From Microbacterium sp. LWH11-1.2 (GTDB lineage Bacteria > Actinomycetota > Actinomycetes > Actinomycetales > Microbacteriaceae): a stretch of DNA of 64,000 nt. Where the stretch lies: the NCBI RefSeq assembly GCF_038397745.1, contig NZ_CP151636.1:3224001-3288000 (forward strand), read 5' to 3'. Under the pieces are notes generated by a model. It was given only the letters and a program-made list of their open reading frames with translations, did not search any database and was not told where the DNA came from. The stretch's first letter is position 1. Each line of letters opens with the position of its first letter. Shown piece after piece: positions 61,518-64,000 of the stretch. A program made the translations under genes and the position numbers.

Positions 61518-63320
61518 TCAGTCCTCTTCGTCGAAGCTCGGCGCGTGGTCGCGCGCGTACTGGACATAGCTGTTGCTGACTCCCTGCGGGACCATCGGCC
61601 ACACCATGGAGTCGGCGCTCACGACGAAGTCGATCACGACCGGACGGTCGTTGGTCTCGAGGGCGAGCTTGATGGCGGCATCCACCTCGTCCTCCTTCTC
61701 CACGCGGATCGCGAGGCAGCCGTACGCCTCGGCGAGCTTGACGAAATCGGGGATGCGGATGGTGCCGTGACCCGTGTTGAGGTCGGTGTTGGAGTGGCGA
61801 CCGTCGTAGAACAGCGTCTGCCACTGCCGCACCATGCCCAGCGACGAGTTGTTGATGATCGCGACCTTGATCGGGATATCGTTGATCGCGCAGGTAGCGA
61901 GCTCCTGATTGGTCATCTGGAAGCAGCCGTCGCCGTCGATCGCCCAGACCGGGCGGTGCGGTTCGGCGACCTTGGCGCCCATCGCGGCCGGAACCGCGTA
62001 GCCCATCGTTCCGGCGCCGCCGGAGTTCAGCCAGGCGTTGGGACGCTCGTACTTGATGAACTGCGCCGCCCACATCTGGTGCTGGCCCACGCCCGACGCG
62101 TACACGCCCTCAGGTCCCGTGAGCTCGCCGATCCGCTGGATCACGTGCTGCGGTGCGAGGAGCCCGTCGGTCGGCGCGGTGTAGCCGAGCGGGAACTCGG
62201 TGCGCAGTCCGTCGAGGTACGACCACCACTCCTCGGTGTCGGGCTGGGAGCCCGCCGTCGCACCGCGGTAGGCGGCGTCGAGGTCGGTGAGCACATCGCG
62301 CACGTCGCCCACGATCGGCACGTCGGCCGTGCGGATCTTGGAGATCTCGGCCGGGTCGATGTCGACGTGGACGACCTTCGCGTGCGGAGCGAACAGCGCG
62401 GCCTTGCCGGTCACACGGTCGTCGAAGCGGGCGCCGAGCGAGATGAGCAGGTCGGCCTCCTGCAGCGCGAGCACCGCCGGGACCGTGCCGTGCATGCCGG
62501 GCATGCCGAGGTGCTGCGGGTGCGAGTCGGGGAAGGCGCCGCGCGCCATCAGGGTGGTGACCACGGGGGCGCCCGTCGTCTCGGCGAGTGCCAGGAGTTC
62601 GGCCGACGCGCGTCCGCGGATCACTCCGCCGCCGACGTACAGCACCGGCTTCTTGGCCTCGGCGAGCAGCGCGGCCGCGGCCTGGATCTGCTTGCCGTGG
62701 GCCTTGGTCACCGGGCGGTAGCCGGGGAGGTCGACCTTGGGCGGCCAGACGAACGGCGCCATGGCCTGCTGCGCGTCCTTCGTGATGTCGACGAGCACGG
62801 GGCCGGGGCGGCCGGTCGAGGCGATCTCGTAGGCGGCGGCCAGCGCACCGGGGATATCGGCCGCGTCCTTCACGAGGAAGGAGTGCTTCGTCACCGGCAT
62901 CGTGATGCCGACGATGTCGGCCTCCTGGAACGCGTCGGTCCCCATCAGCGTCGAGAACACCTGACCGGTGATCGCGAGCAGCGGGACGGAGTCCATGTAG
63001 GCGTCGGCGATCGCCGTGACGAGGTTCGTGGCTCCGGGGCCCGACGTCGCGATGCAGACGCCGACCTTGCCGGACGCCGAAGCGTATCCCTCGGCCGCGT
63101 GGCCGGCACCCTGCTCGTGGCGCACGAGGATGTGGCGGAGCTCGGACGCGTCCATCAGCGGGTCGTAGACGGGGAGGATGGCACCTCCGGGGATGCCGAA
63201 GACGTCTTTGATCCCGAGCATCTCGAGCGAGCGGACGACAGCTTCGGCGCCGGAGATCTCCGGCGCTGAAGTCTGGCGGGCGGGCGGCCTCGGCACGGCC
63301 GAGACGGAGTCAGCAGTCAT
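61518..63320 (-). CDS. ilvB: Acetolactate synthase large (catalytic) subunit
   Basis: A 600-residue TPP-dependent enzyme for the first common step of valine, leucine and isoleucine synthesis. [15 protein letters not shown] near residue 42 and [13 protein letters not shown] near 69, with the catalytic Glu70-type residue, lie in the N-terminal domain. The FAD-binding middle domain follows, and the C-terminal [14 protein letters not shown] with [12 protein letters not shown] is the TPP/Mg site. It heads ilvB-ilvN(-ilvC). ilvD lies 72 bases upstream. Confidence 0.97.
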   Translation of the reverse strand: MTADSVSAVPRPPARQTSAPEISGAEAVVRSLEMLGIKDVFGIPGGAILPVYDPLMDASELRHILVRHEQGAGHAAEGYASASGKVGVCIATSGPGATNLVTAIADAYMDSVPLLAITGQVFSTLMGTDAFQEADIVGITMPVTKHSFLVKDAADIPGALAAAYEIASTGRPGPVLVDITKDAQQAMAPFVWPPKVDLPGYRPVTKAHGKQIQAAAALLAEAKKPVLYVGGGVIRGRASAELLALAETTGAPVVTTLMARGAFPDSHPQHLGMPGMHGTVPAVLALQEADLLISLGARFDDRVTGKAALFAPHAKVVHVDIDPAEISKIRTADVPIVGDVRDVLTDLDAAYRGATAGSQPDTEEWWSYLDGLRTEFPLGYTAPTDGLLAPQHVIQRIGELTGPEGVYASGVGQHQMWAAQFIKYERPNAWLNSGGAGTMGYAVPAAMGAKVAEPHRPVWAIDGDGCFQMTNQELATCAINDIPIKVAIINNSSLGMVRQWQTLFYDGRHSNTDLNTGHGTIRIPDFVKLAEAYGCLAIRVEKEDEVDAAIKLALETNDRPVVIDFVVSADSMVWPMVPQGVSNSYVQYARDHAPSFDEED

Positions 63321-63357
63321 GACATTCCTTCTGGTGATCTGAAGAGGAATCCGCTCC

Positions 63358-63383
63358 TTCGACGGGCTCAGGAACCCATCGAA
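63358..63383. repeat. REP-like hairpin between ilvD and ilvB
   Basis: TTCGA-C-GGG pairs with CCC-A-TCGAA with one mismatch, around a CTCAGGAA loop. The GACGGGCTCAGGAACCC core resembles the dispersed intergenic motif GACAGGCTCAGGAACCC known from many bacteria. It may be an RNA-processing or termination signal in the ilv mRNA; the assignment is by similarity only. Confidence 0.45.
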
Positions 63384-63392
63384 CGAATCGGA

Positions 63393-64000
63393 TCAACCGG
63401 TGGTCGCTCCCTCGGCGGCGGACCGCACGAGGCGCGAGTACTTGGCGAGAACGCCTCGGGTGTAGCGCGGGGGAAGCGGCTCCCAGCCAGAGCGGCGGGA
63501 GGCGAGCTCAGCGTCGTCGACGAGTAGGTCGAGAGAGCGAGCTGCGATATCGACCCGTATCAGATCACCATCGCGCACGAAGGCGATCGGACCTGCGTCC
63601 ACCGCTTCGGGTGCTATGTGGCCGATGCACAGGCCGGTTGTGCCGCCTGAGAATCGTCCGTCTGTCAAGAGTAGTACATCTTTTCCGAGGCCAGCGCCCT
63701 TGATGGCCGCGGTGATGGCCAGCATCTCCCGCATGCCGGGACCGCCCTTGGGTCCTTCGTAGCGGATGACGATGACGGTTCCCGGTTCGATCTCGCCCTC
63801 GGCGACGGCATCCATCGCCGCGCGCTCGCGCTCGAACACCCGCGCCGGTCCCTCGAAGACCGCGGCATCGAACCCGGCCGTCTTGACGACCGCACCCTCG
63901 GGAGCGAGTGAGCCGTGCAGGATCGTCAGACCGCCGGTGGCGTGGATCGGGTTGTCGAACGTGTGGATCACGGTGCCGTCGATCGGCTGCGGATCGAGCT
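63393..64000 (-). CDS. ilvD: Dihydroxy-acid dehydratase, C-terminal fragment
   Basis: The last 202 codons of ilvD; the gene starts beyond the right edge. [43 protein letters not shown] and [21 protein letters not shown] are conserved in the C-terminal beta-barrel of the enzyme, which dehydrates dihydroxy acids to the keto acids of valine and isoleucine. The [Fe-S] cluster cysteines are in the part outside the window. It precedes ilvB on the same strand. Confidence 0.97.
   Translation of the reverse strand, partial: LDPQPIDGTVIHTFDNPIHATGGLTILHGSLAPEGAVVKTAGFDAAVFEGPARVFERERAAMDAVAEGEIEPGTVIVIRYEGPKGGPGMREMLAITAAIKGAGLGKDVLLLTDGRFSGGTTGLCIGHIAPEAVDAGPIAFVRDGDLIRVDIAARSLDLLVDDAELASRRSGWEPLPPRYTRGVLAKYSRLVRSAAEGATTG

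Overview
The window is high-GC actinobacterial DNA. The gene order rpmF-rnc-mutM-smc-ftsY, the DUF3515-ddl-gpsA-plsC-murA-leuD-leuC block and the protein sequences all suggest the family Microbacteriaceae, most likely a Microbacterium-like organism. I see no prophage, insertion sequence, CRISPR array or origin. It reads as ordinary core chromosome with a few small accessory cassettes.

Left part (1-22 kb): the 5' end of ftsY and smc sit on the minus strand, with an alpha/beta hydrolase opposite. A plus-strand cassette follows, made of a long leader with a 37-codon upstream ORF, a 93-residue unknown protein, two tandem GNAT acetyltransferases and an ABC transporter (ATPase plus FtsX-type permease). 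The minus strand then carries mutM, rnc, rpmF, a DUF177 protein, coaD and recG. The plus-strand rsmD and a DUF3515 lipoprotein flank thiL. Next come ddl, gpsA, plsC and murA for wall and lipid precursors, then leuD and leuC, which sit behind a Leu-codon leader peptide.

Middle (23-44 kb): an O-acetylhomoserine sulfhydrylase and a flavin monooxygenase form a sulfur/oxygenase operon. After them lie DUF427 and Lon-like small proteins and a TerC membrane protein behind a probable yybP-ykoY manganese riboswitch. Then come a UPF0114 protein, an ECF sigma factor coupled to a DUF4349 membrane protein, an ArsR-type regulator with its MFS pump, tRNA-Glu, an MBL-fold hydrolase with a GNAT, aminopeptidase N, topoisomerase IB, another MFS protein and an NAD-dependent epimerase. 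The stretch ends with tRNA-Gln, a CGNR regulator divergent from a VOC protein, and gltX.

Right part (44-64 kb): a DszC/SfnB-like acyl-CoA dehydrogenase-type monooxygenase, an MFS pump and a fumarylacetoacetase-family enzyme precede an amino-acid zone. That zone holds ilvE, leuB, serA, ilvC, ilvN, ilvB and the 3' part of ilvD, all on the minus strand. Inserted in it are a TetR/MFS pair, three membrane proteins of unknown role and a GntR regulator divergent from a D-lactate dehydrogenase-type fusion protein. Together with leuCD, most valine, isoleucine and leucine synthesis after the first committed leucine step is encoded here; leuA is not in the window.

Regulation visible in the DNA: a Leu attenuator before leuC, a Mn riboswitch before terC, a GntR/LldR-type operator at the lactate gene, palindromes at the ArsR and TetR pairs, several hairpin terminators, and many -10 boxes lying 6-7 nt before a start codon, which suggests common leaderless mRNAs.
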